Assembly (NCBI RefSeq): GCF_026262505.1
Contig: NC_067203.1
Coordinates: 12,598,392 to 12,662,391 of the forward strand
DNA: 64,000 bases
Direction: 5' to 3'
Source of the DNA: Trichomonas vaginalis G3
Taxonomy: Eukaryota > Parabasalia > Trichomonadida > Trichomonadidae
A model generated the notes under the pieces. It saw nothing but the letters and a program-made list of their open reading frames with translations. It had not been told where the DNA came from and ran no database searches. Shown piece by piece: positions 11,189 through 20,557 of the stretch. A program made the position numbers and the translations under genes. How positions within the stretch are numbered: the first letter of the stretch is position 1; each line of letters starts with the position of its first letter.

Positions 11189-11500
11189 GTTGTTCTTGAA
11201 CTGACTTCTCTCCGTCAAATATTGACAGTACGCCAGTTTTGATATAATATTGTATTATAAACTTACCTTTAGAAATATCTGTCAGTTTTGTTGTTATATT
11301 TTTGTCAACGTCAAGAACTTTCACCATTTCAGTTATACCAACTTTCTTTGCTTTATGAAAATATTTTGGTTCAGCAAAGACTGCTATTCTATAACATTTT
11401 CCATTGTTTGTATAAAGAACTATTCTATCATGAACTTGTATTGTTTGTGTGTGTAAACTTTGTTTTGCTTCAATTCGAAGAGATACTCAAATACGTCCAT
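11133..11500 (-). pseudogene. small conserved element protein, element A copy, broken
   Basis: Reverse-strand gene of about 120 residues starting MDVFEYLFELKQNKVYTHKQ. It includes EMVKVLDVDKNITTKLTDIS and overlaps the end of the capsid gene. It is divergent from the gene at 11521, with 20 bp between the two starts. Function not recognised. Also present in B. Confidence 0.55.
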
Positions 11501-11520
11501 CTTTTTATTCTAAGTAAAAT

Positions 11521-12094
11521 GTCATTTCCGAAAAATAGAAGCGTAAGTGTTTCAAAAGGTTTAATGGCGGTGGCAGATGTGAAGTTAAATTCACCAACTC
11601 AAACAAACAGTCAAAGTGTTGTTGTCAATGTCAAAGACAGAGATGTTGAAGTGGGGAACCATACGAAGACAAAGATGGTATAACATAGTTCCTGTAAAAG
11701 AAAACCAACATATCCTGAAGTTAGCAGAGACTTAAGTTCTGTTGCAGATATTCGAAATGACTACAACAACTTAAAGACAACTTAAAACTCAGGAGAAGAT
11801 TTGTCAAGCTTTAGGTATAATGTTAAACTTGTCGAACACAACCCTGTAAAAGTGAACTCATATGTCATTGCACCTCAGGAAGTTTTGAAAGAACTATTGA
11901 AACTTTTGACAGAGGCAGACGATATAAACATCAAAGAAATAGAACCCGACATTGCTTGCTGTGGTGTTTCATATAATGTCATTGACAAGATATACGTTAT
12001 GAAAGGAGGTGAAACGTTGAACTTAAAATATAGTTTCCAGACGTTATAAAAATATTTTGACGACCACAACATTTCATTAAAATTTAGTTGCTAA
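11521..12094 (+). pseudogene. small conserved element protein, element A copy, broken
   Basis: Starts MSFPKNRSVSVSKGLMAVAD; the later part reads VEHNPVKVNSYVIAPQEVLK and NIKEIEPDIACCGVSYNVID. About 190 residues in the better copy region. Unknown function. It sits between the two capsid genes, so a virion role is likely by context. Confidence 0.6.
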
Positions 12095-12098
12095 GTAA

Positions 12099-12903
12099 AT
12101 GGCAGAAGACATAGTGGTTTATACTATTACGACTAAAAACCCTGAGTCATATAATTCTATAACAACAAACTTACAAAGTCCTCAAGGACGATATTGTAAA
12201 CTAACTTTAAACACGATGACGACTAAAGCCTGTTTTGCTCTTTTGACACCAGAGATTTTATTGTTGTGAATGGTAAAAATACTCCTTTGAAGATACTTAC
12301 TCAGATATACCACCAACAGGTTTTTGTTGACTTATTTAATACTTTAAGGACGGATGTAACATGTGCTGCAACTAGAGCAGGTTTCATTATGTTTGGATGT
12401 CCGACTGATTTACTATAAACGATATGAGCTATAATACAAAACTTATATCTGGTTTTTACTACCAACAGTTTCTATAACAGGAAAAGGTGTCATACAAGGA
12501 ATGTCTATTCCATTGACTTTAAGTACACCAATCTTATATATTGTTTCAAACTTAGGTTCAAAGTTGTTATTCGAATGTCGACAGAAACTACTATGACCAA
12601 AAGATACTTCATGCGTATAAACAACACATTCTCTGCTGGTTTGCTATTGTTCATTCGAATGCAGAGTTTTCAGCTTTAGTAAACTCAAACACTTTAGCAA
12701 ACATAAACTTAACCTTAGTTGACGCAAACTTTGTTCCTGTAAAACTTTTATGTCCTATGTATTTGTCAATGACGGCAGAAAGTTTCGAATTGGAAGATGC
12801 AACTGGTGAAAGTATTGTATTACAAGAACAACTTCAACAACAAATAGCTCAAGAACAACAAATGCAACAAATGGAACAAATGCAACAACAAAGTCAAGAA
12901 TAA
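12099..12903 (+). pseudogene. penton-like minor capsid protein, element A copy, broken
   Basis: Counterpart of 39926-40722. It starts MAEDIVVYTITTKNPESYNS and ends in VDANFVPVKLLCPMYLSMTA plus a glutamine-rich tail. Several breaks. Position and beta-rich character suggest the single-jelly-roll vertex protein. Confidence 0.6.
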
Positions 12904-12930
12904 AAAAATATTTTTTTTATTTTTATAAAA

Positions 12931-14167
12931 ATGTACAGAATAGATGTTTCAGATTTTTATGACTTCCAAGCGTTCAGAAATATGTGTCCATTTAGAGACT
13001 ATAACAAAGCAGTCGAGAATTTGAAACGCTTTAGTCATTTATGTCGACTCTGCCCCAGAATGTTATGTCATGAAAGAATGGGATGTAGTCTTTAACAAAC
13101 CTAAAGCGACAATAGTTTCAGAACAAGAATGTAAACAGAAACTTAAGAAAATAAAAGTCGTACAAGTTGGCATGAAGATGTTAGATGCTTGGGATATCTT
13201 ATTGTCAAAACTTGAAGATTTTTCAGTTCGTGTATAAAGTTCTATACACCTTCTCCAAAACTTCTATTCTATCTTCACTGGATATAAATACGAACAAGTA
13301 GAATGGAAAGAAAATGTTATAGAAGCTTGGTTAGACCATGTCAAAGAAATTATATGCAATGGAAACGAAAGAGTCTATGAGTATATCTTATGTTGGTTTG
13401 CAAACATCTTACAACATCCAAGTGCTAAAAATGAAACTGCTCTCATTGTAATTGGAAAACAAGGAACAGGTAAGAACACTTTCTTTACAGATATCTTATG
13501 CAAACTGTTAGAGGGCTATTCGAACCCGAATATGACAAACTTAGAAAACATCTGCGGTAAATTTAACTCTTCAATAGAGAATATGAACTTATAGTATGTA
13601 ACGAACTTCAAAGTATAGATACAACAAAAGTTTTGAACTCAGATGCTTTGAAGAGTCTTATAACAGACAAAGTTGGAGTTGTTGAAAGAAAATATAAAGA
13701 CCAAAGAGTTTGTGAAAATGTTGCAAATTTCATTATGGTTTCAAACAATGCTGTTCCGATGAAGTTAGAAAGTTCTGACAGAAGATATGTAGTTGTCAGA
13801 ACGTCAGAAGCTCATATGCAAGATACAGAATATTTTGGACGACTTAGCAGAAACTTTGACATCTGACTTTTACAACCACTTGTTCTCATATTTTATGACA
13901 TTAGATATTTCTAAGTTCAATCCAAGACAAATTCCACATACCGAAGAAAGACAAACATTGTTAGAAGCAAACAAGAGTGTATATGAACTGTTCATAGATG
14001 AAACTGACTTTGTGTCATTAGATGAAAGGTCATTGTACGATTCGTATAAACAATATTGTCAAGAATATGGTTATATGGCAGCTTCTAAACGAACATTCTT
14101 GGCAATGTCAAAAGTCTTTTAGGATGTTCAGAATGGTGTATATACAAAGAAAATTTTTTCTGAGTAA
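12931..14167 (+). pseudogene. superfamily 3 helicase, element A copy, broken
   Basis: Shows Walker A GKQGTGKNTFF, the Walker B-like block CNELQSID and motif C NFIMVSNNAVPMKLESSDRR, as in D5-like and virophage SF3 helicases. Several breaks. The region just before the ATG, ATTTTTTTTATTTTTATAAAA, resembles that of other element genes. Confidence 0.8.
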
Positions 14168-14204
14168 ATTTTAAAAAAAATATTTTTTTTATCCGATAGA
14201 AAAG

Positions 14205-14623
14205 ATGACGAAATATATTTTCAGTAAACAAGTACATGTCAGGACTTAAAGAAGAACTAGACCATTCACATATTGAATGTTTACTTCCTACCATTTTGAA
14301 AAGTTTCATTTGACAAAGTTTGGAACATCGAACCAGTTAAGTTTGCTATTGTGACTAAAAATGGTGCGAAATTTGAAGACTTAGACATAGAAGGTTTGTT
14401 AGCAGTCAAAGAAGGTTTTGACAGAAGGTTCTTAAACCTTAAAGAAGGCAAAGCATACAACTTGTTATACCTTATGAACCAAAGAAAGCAGACGACTATG
14501 ATATTATGAGTCTAAAGTTGTAGAAGTTCAAGGTAAATTGGGTAAAAAGATTTTAGAGTCTAAGCCAGTGTTTTGCTCCTAAAGAGGAAGAGAACATTGA
14601 CATTGACCCAGAAATGTTTCTAA
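14205..14623 (+). pseudogene. small conserved element protein, element A copy, broken
   Basis: Counterpart of 42017-42435. The block VWNIEPVKFAIVTKNGAKFE is visible. No family recognised. It follows the helicase and faces the reverse-strand gene at 14639-15084. Confidence 0.5.
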
Positions 14624-14638
14624 AAATAAATTTTATTT

Positions 14639-15084
14639 TTACATGTCAAATTTCTTTTTCTCTGGCTCTGGTTCTTTCTTCTCTTCTTCTACTTTCTTTC
14701 TTTCTTTTCTCTCTTCTTCTTTTCTGGTGGAGTTATGTCAAACTTCTCAGAACCATATTTTTGTAAAAGTGCTTTGTCATTTAATAGCTCTTCTATTCTG
14801 TTTTCTATTTCATTTTCAAGAACAGCGCATGTGTCTTCTTTGCATTCTAAGAAGTTTTGTTGGACTTCATCTCTCCAAGAGGCGTCATCTCTGTCAACAA
14901 GTCTGTCATTGACAAATTTTAAGACTGCTCTGCTTAATGTTTTATGGTTCTTGTCATATTCCCAGAAACAGAACTTTAGAACAAATTCACCTTTCTTGTT
15001 TACACTATGTAAGATTTTATGGTCGACAGATGTTTTGCTGTCGAAAAGCTTGTCTCGAATATAGATAGCGAAATCGCTAGACAT
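14639..15084 (-). CDS. charged small protein, element A
   Basis: About 148 residues starting MSSDFAIYIRDKLFDSKTSV and ending in a Lys/Glu-rich tail. It is divergent from the packaging ATPase, with 36 bp between starts, so the two probably share a promoter region. Predicted soluble and helical. No recognised domain. A very similar copy occurs in B at 42452-42901. Confidence 0.55.
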
Positions 15085-15120
15085 TTTCTAAAAGATAAAA
15101 ATTTTAATTTTTCTAAAAAT

Positions 15121-15996
15121 ATGTTAGAAAAAAAGTTTGCTGACATTGACAAGAAATTTGAGAATGTTTTAAACAAGAACAAGAGGAAGTTGGAAAATGC
15201 TCAGATAAAACCCATACATGACAAGTTCTTATTTGCTCAGAATGGTATAACAGGTCTAATCGCACCACCTGGGTCGGGTAAGACTTTCACTTATCTTAAA
15301 ATGGCTGCACAACAACAAGAAATAGATGAGAAGAACCCATTCTATGAGTTAGTAGTCATTTGTAGTACTTCGGGTCAATTTGACCAAACAGTCAATTCGT
15401 TCAAGATATTATAAAGAAGTCTAAGTTAGTATGTATAAAAGACTCTGAGTTGTTAGATTGGATAAAGAAGTACCAAAGAAGAGTTTTGAAGTACAATGCT
15501 ATAAATGAGTATGTCAATTCGAAGTTTAAAGACCCAAATGAGGAAATGCAGAGAATATTAGAGAAGAAACACTTCAGAAAACAAACAGAAAGAGATAGAA
15601 TACATTTCGAAGAAATTGCAATCTTACGATTGGAAGACTTACCCTCACAGATGTCTTCTTATCTTAGATGACTTTGCTTCTCATCCTTTGTTAAAGAATA
15701 GAGAACAAGACATGTGTCGAATTCTTAAGAAGCTCAGACACTTTAACATCTCAGTTGTCATTTGTGTACAGACAGCCAAGAGTTTAAGTAAGGATGTAAA
15801 GAGAATACTTACTGATATTATACTTTTTCCCGGATTGTCCGAAGACGATTTCATGGAACTTATGAAAGAGTCCATGGCAGGTAAGTTTGACAGACATGAA
15901 CTATGGGAGAAGTACAAAGTCATACAAGACCCTCATACTTCTTTCAGAATTCATATCTACGCAAACAAAGTTCAAATTGTAAAAAGTCAAGCGTAA
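15121..15996 (+). pseudogene. A32-like DNA-packaging ATPase, element A copy, broken
   Basis: Walker A LIAPPGSGKTFTYLKMAAQ lies near residue 45 and Walker B LLILDDFASHPLL follows. The family (FtsK/HerA, poxvirus A32) pumps DNA into capsids. The copy has a few breaks; the B copy at 42938-43812 is the reference. Confidence 0.8.
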
Positions 15997-15999
15997 AAA

Positions 16000-16089
16000 T
16001 GTAAGTGTTTTAGTCTTAGTCTGTTGTGGTTCTGCAGCTTTCGGTTCTTCTGGCTTTGGAAGACATTCAGGAAGAGGAACGTCGGACAT
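16000..16089 (-). pseudogene. stub of the proline/glutamine-rich cargo gene
   Basis: The start MSDVPLPECLPKPEEPKAAE matches the N-terminus of the gene at 44505-45089 in element B. Only this short part is kept in A, directly after the ATPase gene. Confidence 0.6.
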
Positions 16090-16099
16090 TCGTTTGTGT

Positions 16100-16460
16100 C
16101 CTGTCGGAAGGAAGAGTTCTTCCAGTTGTCAGGAAATTTTTTTCCTGTCGGAAGGAAGGACTTTTCCTGTCGGAAGGAAAAACTTTTTCTGTCGGAAGGA
16201 AAAACTTTTTCTGAAGTTCGACCAAAAAGTTCTCAATTTTCGAAAATTTGAATGGTTTACGGACGAACAACTGGAAATTTTTTTCCAGTTGTCAGGAAAT
16301 TTTTTTCCTGTCGGAAGGAAATTTTTTTCCAGTTGGAAGGAAGGACTTTTCCTGTCGGAAGGAAGGACTCGGAATGTCGGAAGGAAGGACTCGGAATGCC
16401 AGAAGGAAGGACTCGGAATGTCGGAAGGAAGGACTCGGAATGCCAGAAGGATTTGACAAG
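16100..16460. repeat. minisatellite built on GTCGGAAGGA
   Basis: Many copies of a 20-23 bp unit such as CCTGTCGGAAGGAAGGACTT, with variants ending AAAAATTTTT, CTCGGAATGC or CCAGTTG. The same minisatellite is at 45096-45350 in B. In both elements it marks the left edge of the cargo locus. Frames through it are not believed to be genes. Confidence 0.8.
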
Positions 16461-16519
16461 ACAATTTACCTTATAGAGCTACCTGAGCCATCTGAAGTCA
16501 AGCTTGAAAAATAAACGCT

Positions 16520-17131
16520 TTACATGTATTTTTCAGCAACTTCGTCAAATAATTTTATAGCACTATCTATCTCATCTACTTCAAACGTTTCTTTACCTTT
16601 CGTGGGAGCACCATACATTTTCTCAAACTTTTCAAGTAGTTCTGTTTCAGCAGCTCTCATATCGTTAACAAACACAACCTTGACTCTATTGACTATACTG
16701 TCATATCTACTACTTATATTATATGTTCTTCCTATCTTATATCTCTTTGTATTGAAGTCCTTCGGTTTCTGAACGATGTAAAGTAAGCCTTCACTGCAAC
16801 GTTCCGTATCGAATGAACCATATGTTATGAAATTATATCCAACAACTGGGTCTAACCATAACAAAACTAGTGGTATAAGACTTTTGTCTATAAGATATGC
16901 TGTAGTTCCATAGAATCTTACCGATATCAAAAGCTCAGGATTTCTTGTCAAAATTTTCTGAGTTGAAGCATTTCTAACCCAGTCCTTTGCTCTCTTTCCA
17001 GATAGTGTTAGAATGTCTGACAAAGAATATTTGTTGTATTTCTTTGAGTATCTTACGTTTAAATCACCTATTCTAACCACTTTGGTGTCATTGTCTATCT
17101 TTTTAACTGTTTCAAACTCAATGTTTGTCAT
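16520..17131 (-). CDS. KilA-N-like protein with a GIY-YIG/T5orf172-like C-terminus
   Basis: 203 residues. The N-terminal half (about 10-105) reads LNVRYSKKYNKYSLSDILTL, DWVRNASTQKIL and LIPLVLLWLDPVV, typical of viral KilA-N/MSV199 DNA-binding modules. The C-terminal half (about 115-200) reads LLYIVQKPKDFNTKRYKIGR and ETELLEKFEKMYG, as in T5orf172/MUG113 proteins related to GIY-YIG nucleases. This pairing occurs in large DNA viruses and phages. It is intact in A. The homologue in C (60913-61524) has the same upstream motif TTGTATGTAA. It is probably a cargo regulator or selfish nuclease. The domain calls are from memory of family patterns. Confidence 0.65.
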   Translation of the reverse strand: MTNIEFETVKKIDNDTKVVRIGDLNVRYSKKYNKYSLSDILTLSGKRAKDWVRNASTQKILTRNPELLISVRFYGTTAYLIDKSLIPLVLLWLDPVVGYNFITYGSFDTERCSEGLLYIVQKPKDFNTKRYKIGRTYNISSRYDSIVNRVKVVFVNDMRAAETELLEKFEKMYGAPTKGKETFEVDEIDSAIKLFDEVAEKYM

Positions 17132-17160
17132 TTTCTGTTCTTACATACAAAATAAAAAAA
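17132..17160 (-). promoter_or_regulatory. KilA-N-type upstream motif
   Basis: Before the ATG the strand reads TTTTATTTTGTATGTAAGAA then CAGAAA. The same motif stands before 19857, 59791 and 60913, and in shorter form before 61604. Confidence 0.55.
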
Positions 17161-17194
17161 TAAAAAAAAATAAAACTAACTTTTTTTTCTATCT

Positions 17195-17215
17195 TGTATA
17201 AAAGATATGATTTCA
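17195..17215 (+). pseudogene. remnant of the start of the cassette gene known from element C
   Basis: TATCTTGTATAAAAGATATG followed by ATTTCA matches the upstream motif and first codons (MIS) of the gene at 59791. The 85-bp tandem repeats begin right here, so they appear to have expanded from, or into, this gene start. Confidence 0.5.
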
Positions 17216-17640
17216 GGGATTTTTTTTACGAAGTGTCAAAGTTCTCTTCGTCAAAAAAATACAGTTATATCATGATTTTTGGTCATTTTTTCACGATTTC
17301 AGGGATTTTTTTGACGAAGTGTCAAAGTTCTCTTCGTCAAAAAAATACAGTTATATCATGAAATTTGGTCATTTTTTCACGATTTCATAGAGTTTTTTTA
17401 CGAAGAGTAAAAGTTCACTTCGTCAAAAAAATACAGTTATATCATGATTTTTGGTCATTTTTTCACGATTTCAGGGATTTTTTTGACGAAGTGTCAAAGT
17501 TCTCTTCGTCAAAAAAATACAGTTATATCATGAAATTTGGTCATTTTTTCACGATTTCATAGAGTTTTTTTACGAAGAGTAAAAGTTCACTTCGTCAAAA
17601 AAATACAGTTATATCATGAAATTTGGTCATTTTTTCAGCA
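17209..17640. repeat. 85-bp tandem repeat, five units, each with a 14-bp hairpin
   Basis: Five units begin GATTTCA near 17209, 17294, 17380, 17466 and 17551. Type a contains TTTTTTTGACGAAG and its complement CTTCGTCAAAAAAA around a 12-nt loop. Type b has a modified left arm (TACGAAGAG). The order is a-a-b-a-b. No coding potential. Confidence 0.8.
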
Positions 17641-19021
17641 AAAAATATATTTTAGGTGTCACTCGGTCCCTCGGTCCCTCGGTCAACTAACATCTTTTTG
17701 AAAATAGTGACAACATGACATTTTGACAACAACACAGGAAATAAACTTCTTCGTATATGTTTTGTCATGATTTCATCGTAAATGTTTTGTCAAGACTTCT
17801 TCGTAAATGTTTTGTCAAGACTTCTTCGTATATGTTTTGTCAAGACTTCTTCGTAAATGTTTTGTCAAGACTTCTTCGTAAATGTTTTGTCAAGACTTCA
17901 TCGTAAATGTTTTGTCAAGACTTCTTCGTAAATGTTTTGTCAAAACTTCATCGTAAATGTTTTGTCAAGACTTCATCGTATATGTTTTGTCAAGACTTCA
18001 TCGTAAATGTTTTGTCAAGACTTCTTCGTATATGTTTTGTCATGATTTCATCGTAATGAGCGTAAATCAGGCAAAAATATATTTTAGGTGTCACTCGGTC
18101 CCTCGGTCCCTCGGTCCCTCGGTCAACTAACATCTTTTTGAAAATAGTGACAACATGACATTTTGACAACAACACAGGAAATAAACTTCTTCGTATATGT
18201 TTTGTCATGATTTCATCGTAAATGTTTTGTCAAGACTTCTTCGTAAATGTTTTGTCAAGACTTCTTCGTATATGTTTTGTCAAGACTTCTTCGTAAATGT
18301 TTTGTCAAGACTTCTTCGTATATGTTTTGTCAAGACTTCTTCGTAAATGTTTTGTCAAGACTTCTTCGTAAATGTTTTGTCAAGACTTCTTCGTCAATGT
18401 TTTGTCATGATTTCATCGTATATGTTTTGTCAAGACTTCATCGTCAATGTTTTGTCATGATTTCATCGTATATGTTTTGTCAAGACTTCTTCGTCAATGT
18501 TTTGTCATGATTTCATCGTATATGTTTTGTCAAGACTTCTTCGTATATGTTTTGTCATGATTTCATCGTAAATGTTTTGTCAAGACTTCTTCGTAAATGT
18601 TTTGTCAAGACTTCTTCGTATATGTTTTGTCAAGACTTCTTCGTAAATGTTTTGTCAAGACTTCTTCGTATATGTTTTGTCAAGACTTCTTCGTAAATGT
18701 TTTGTCAAGACTTCTTCGTCAATGTTTTGTCATGATTTCATCGTAAATGTTTTGTCAAGACTTCTTCGTATATGTTTTGTCAAGACTTCTTCGTAAATGT
18801 TTTGTCAAGACTTCTTCGTAAATGTTTTGTCAAGACTTCTTCGTCAATGTTTTGTCATGATTTCATCGTATATGTTTTGTCAAAACTTCATCGTCAATGT
18901 TTTGTCAAGACTTCTTCGTAAATGTTTATTTCCTGTGTTGTTGTCAAAATGTCATGTTGTCACCATTTTCAAAAAGATGTTAGTTGACCGAGGGACCGAG
19001 TGACACCTAAAATATATTTTT
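17641..19021. repeat. 25-bp satellite array bracketed by inverted ~100-bp boxes
   Basis: The satellite unit is AATGTTTTGTCAAGACTTCT followed by TCGTA, with TATATG/CAATG and TGATTTCAT variants (17741-18055 and 18181-18925). Boxes starting AAAATATATTTTAGGTGTCA, with CGGTCCCT repeats and then CAACACAGGAAATAAAC, lie forward at about 17645 and 18070 and inverted at about 18925-19021. A further inverted box is at 20055-20175. It has the outline of a non-autonomous element filled with satellite. Confidence 0.75.
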
Positions 19022-19191
19022 GCCGAATTCAAGAGTTTTGGTTGAAAAAAGAGGTGGAGCCAAAAGTGGCTCGACCTCAAAACAAGCATTTTGTGAAGAA
19101 TATACCAACCCGCTGTTTTCCGGCGATTGCTTTTTATACAAAATTCAAGAGTTTTGTGTGTTTTCTACGATGGTAGAAAAAAATGGTTCAT
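19022..19191 (+). pseudogene. fragment of the KilA-N gene in opposite orientation
   Basis: 19025-19095 repeats, inverted, the central part of the neighbouring KilA-N gene (encoding LEFWLKEYGGAKSGSTSKQA). A partial second copy of AATTCAAGAGTTTTG follows at about 19141. This indicates local inverted duplication. Confidence 0.65.
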
Positions 19192-19857
19192 TTACTCACA
19201 ATATTTTTGTACAAAACGACCCCAAACTTTTAACTTCTTTTCTGCAGCTTCTAATGCTATCTTAGCGAGTTCATATTCTCTAAATTCTCTCTTTAAATCT
19301 TCTTGTTCCCATTGGTCTAGTTCGTATGGAGAGTCTCTATAACCATAACATATCTCACGTTCATGTTCTATTTGTTTTTCGCACATTTTTCTAACTTCTT
19401 GTTCGAACAAAGGTTTTGCATTCTCCACTGTATCTTCAAGTTCTTCTTCATCTAATTTCTCATGAACTTTCTTGTCTATGGAGTCCATAATATCTTTGAC
19501 ATAAAATACATACTTTACAGAGCACCATTCAGCAACAAAATGAACGAGGTCAGGATGTATGTAAATACCTTTGAATTCATTCATAACACCCTTTGTAAGC
19601 TCATAAAATGCTTGTTTTGAGGTCGAGCCACTTTTGGCTCCACCGTATTCTTTCAACCAAAACTCAAGAATTTCCTGCATTTTAGCACTATTGAGAAATC
19701 TGTTTAAATGGTTTAACTTTCCTGCTTCTCTTGCCATATTTGTTGCATTTATATAACCATCCTTGTCTCTACGTAAGACTTCAATACCGTTGTAAGTGCC
19801 TTTTGTGAATGTTTCGCCATTAGATTTGTTCGTGAACGTTTTTGCTTCGACTGACAT
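19192..19857 (-). CDS. KilA-N domain protein
   Basis: About 221 residues from the ATG at 19857. The N-terminal 110 residues contain the KilA-N core: TYNGIEVLRRDKDGYINATN, the block LNHLNRFLNSAKMQEILEFW, and GIYIHPDLVHFVAEWCSVKY. KilA-N is a DNA-binding module of phages and large DNA viruses. The C-terminal 100 residues are a charged coiled coil. The upstream TTGTATGTAAGAACAG motif matches the other KilA-N genes here. It is flanked on both sides by the satellite boxes, so it may have moved together with them. It appears intact. Confidence 0.8.
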   Translation of the reverse strand: MSVEAKTFTNKSNGETFTKGTYNGIEVLRRDKDGYINATNMAREAGKLNHLNRFLNSAKMQEILEFWLKEYGGAKSGSTSKQAFYELTKGVMNEFKGIYIHPDLVHFVAEWCSVKYVFYVKDIMDSIDKKVHEKLDEEELEDTVENAKPLFEQEVRKMCEKQIEHEREICYGYRDSPYELDQWEQEDLKREFREYELAKIALEAAEKKLKVWGRFVQKYCE

Positions 19858-19929
19858 TTCTGTTCTTACATACAAAATAAAAAAATATTTTTTAAAAAAA
19901 CTAAAATATATTTTTGCTGTCTTAAGGAA

Positions 19930-20175
19930 ATTCATGACAAAACATGTACGAAGAAGTCTTGACAAAACATGTACGATTAAATCATGACAAAACATGTACG
20001 ATGAAGTCTTGACAAAACATTTACGATGAAATCATGACAAAACATATACGAAGAAGTTTATTTCCTGTGTTGTTGTCAAAATGTCATGTTGTCACTATTT
20101 TCAAAAAGATGTTAGTTGACCGAGGGACCGAGGGACCTGGTGACCTGGTGACACCTAAAAACCATCTACCCTAAA
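19930..20175. repeat. inverted satellite copies and terminal box
   Basis: Units of the 25-bp satellite in reverse orientation (CATGACAAAACATGTACGA) lead into an inverted ~100-bp box (GTTTATTTCCTGTGTTGTTG ... GACACCTAAAA). It pairs with the forward boxes at 17645 and 18070. Confidence 0.7.
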
Positions 20176-20206
20176 ATATATTTTTTGGTGGTACGTCGGA
20201 CATTGT

Positions 20207-20535
20207 CTTGAAACAGTGCAAGTCTTGTTCTGAAACAGTGCAAATATTGTCTTGAAACAGTGCAAGTCTTGTTCTGAAACAGTGCAAATATTGTTCTGAA
20301 ACAGTACAAATATTGTTCTGAAACAGTACAAGACTTGTTCTGAAACAGAAAATTTTTCTCACAAATTGAGAGCTTTTACGGGAAATTTGTTCTGAAAAAG
20401 TTCAAGTCTTGTTCTGAAAAAGTACAAGTATTGTTCTGAAACAGTACAAGTATTGTTCTGAAAAAGTACAAGACTAGTTCTGAAACAGTACAAGTATTGT
20501 TCTGAAAAAGTACAAGACTAGTTCTGAAGCAGTGC
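20207..20535. repeat. 22-bp palindromic tandem repeat, two blocks
   Basis: The unit TTGTTCTGAAACAGTACAAG plus 2 nt repeats about 14 times in two blocks (20207-20352 and 20384-20535), with single-base variants. Each unit is an imperfect palindrome (CTTGTTCTG-AAA-CAGTACAAG). It ends at the 3' end of the partner-family gene. No gene. Confidence 0.75.
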
Positions 20536-20557
20536 AATGGACAACATCGAGCCACAT

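Noticed and set aside
16094-16514. Several overlapping frames with CRKEGL/SEGRT repeats on both strands
   Set aside because: They are readings of the GTCGGAAGGA minisatellite in different frames; none starts with a supported ATG except the short start of the 45351-type gene.
17741-18925. Possible CRISPR-like array from 25-bp repeats
   Set aside because: The units are directly tandem with no unique spacers; it is a satellite, and the host is eukaryotic.
18247-19003. Cys/Phe-rich open frames (MFCQDFF-, VLSRLL-type) within the satellite
   Set aside because: They are translations of the 25-bp satellite, whose unit is in phase often enough to stay open; there is no independent coding evidence.
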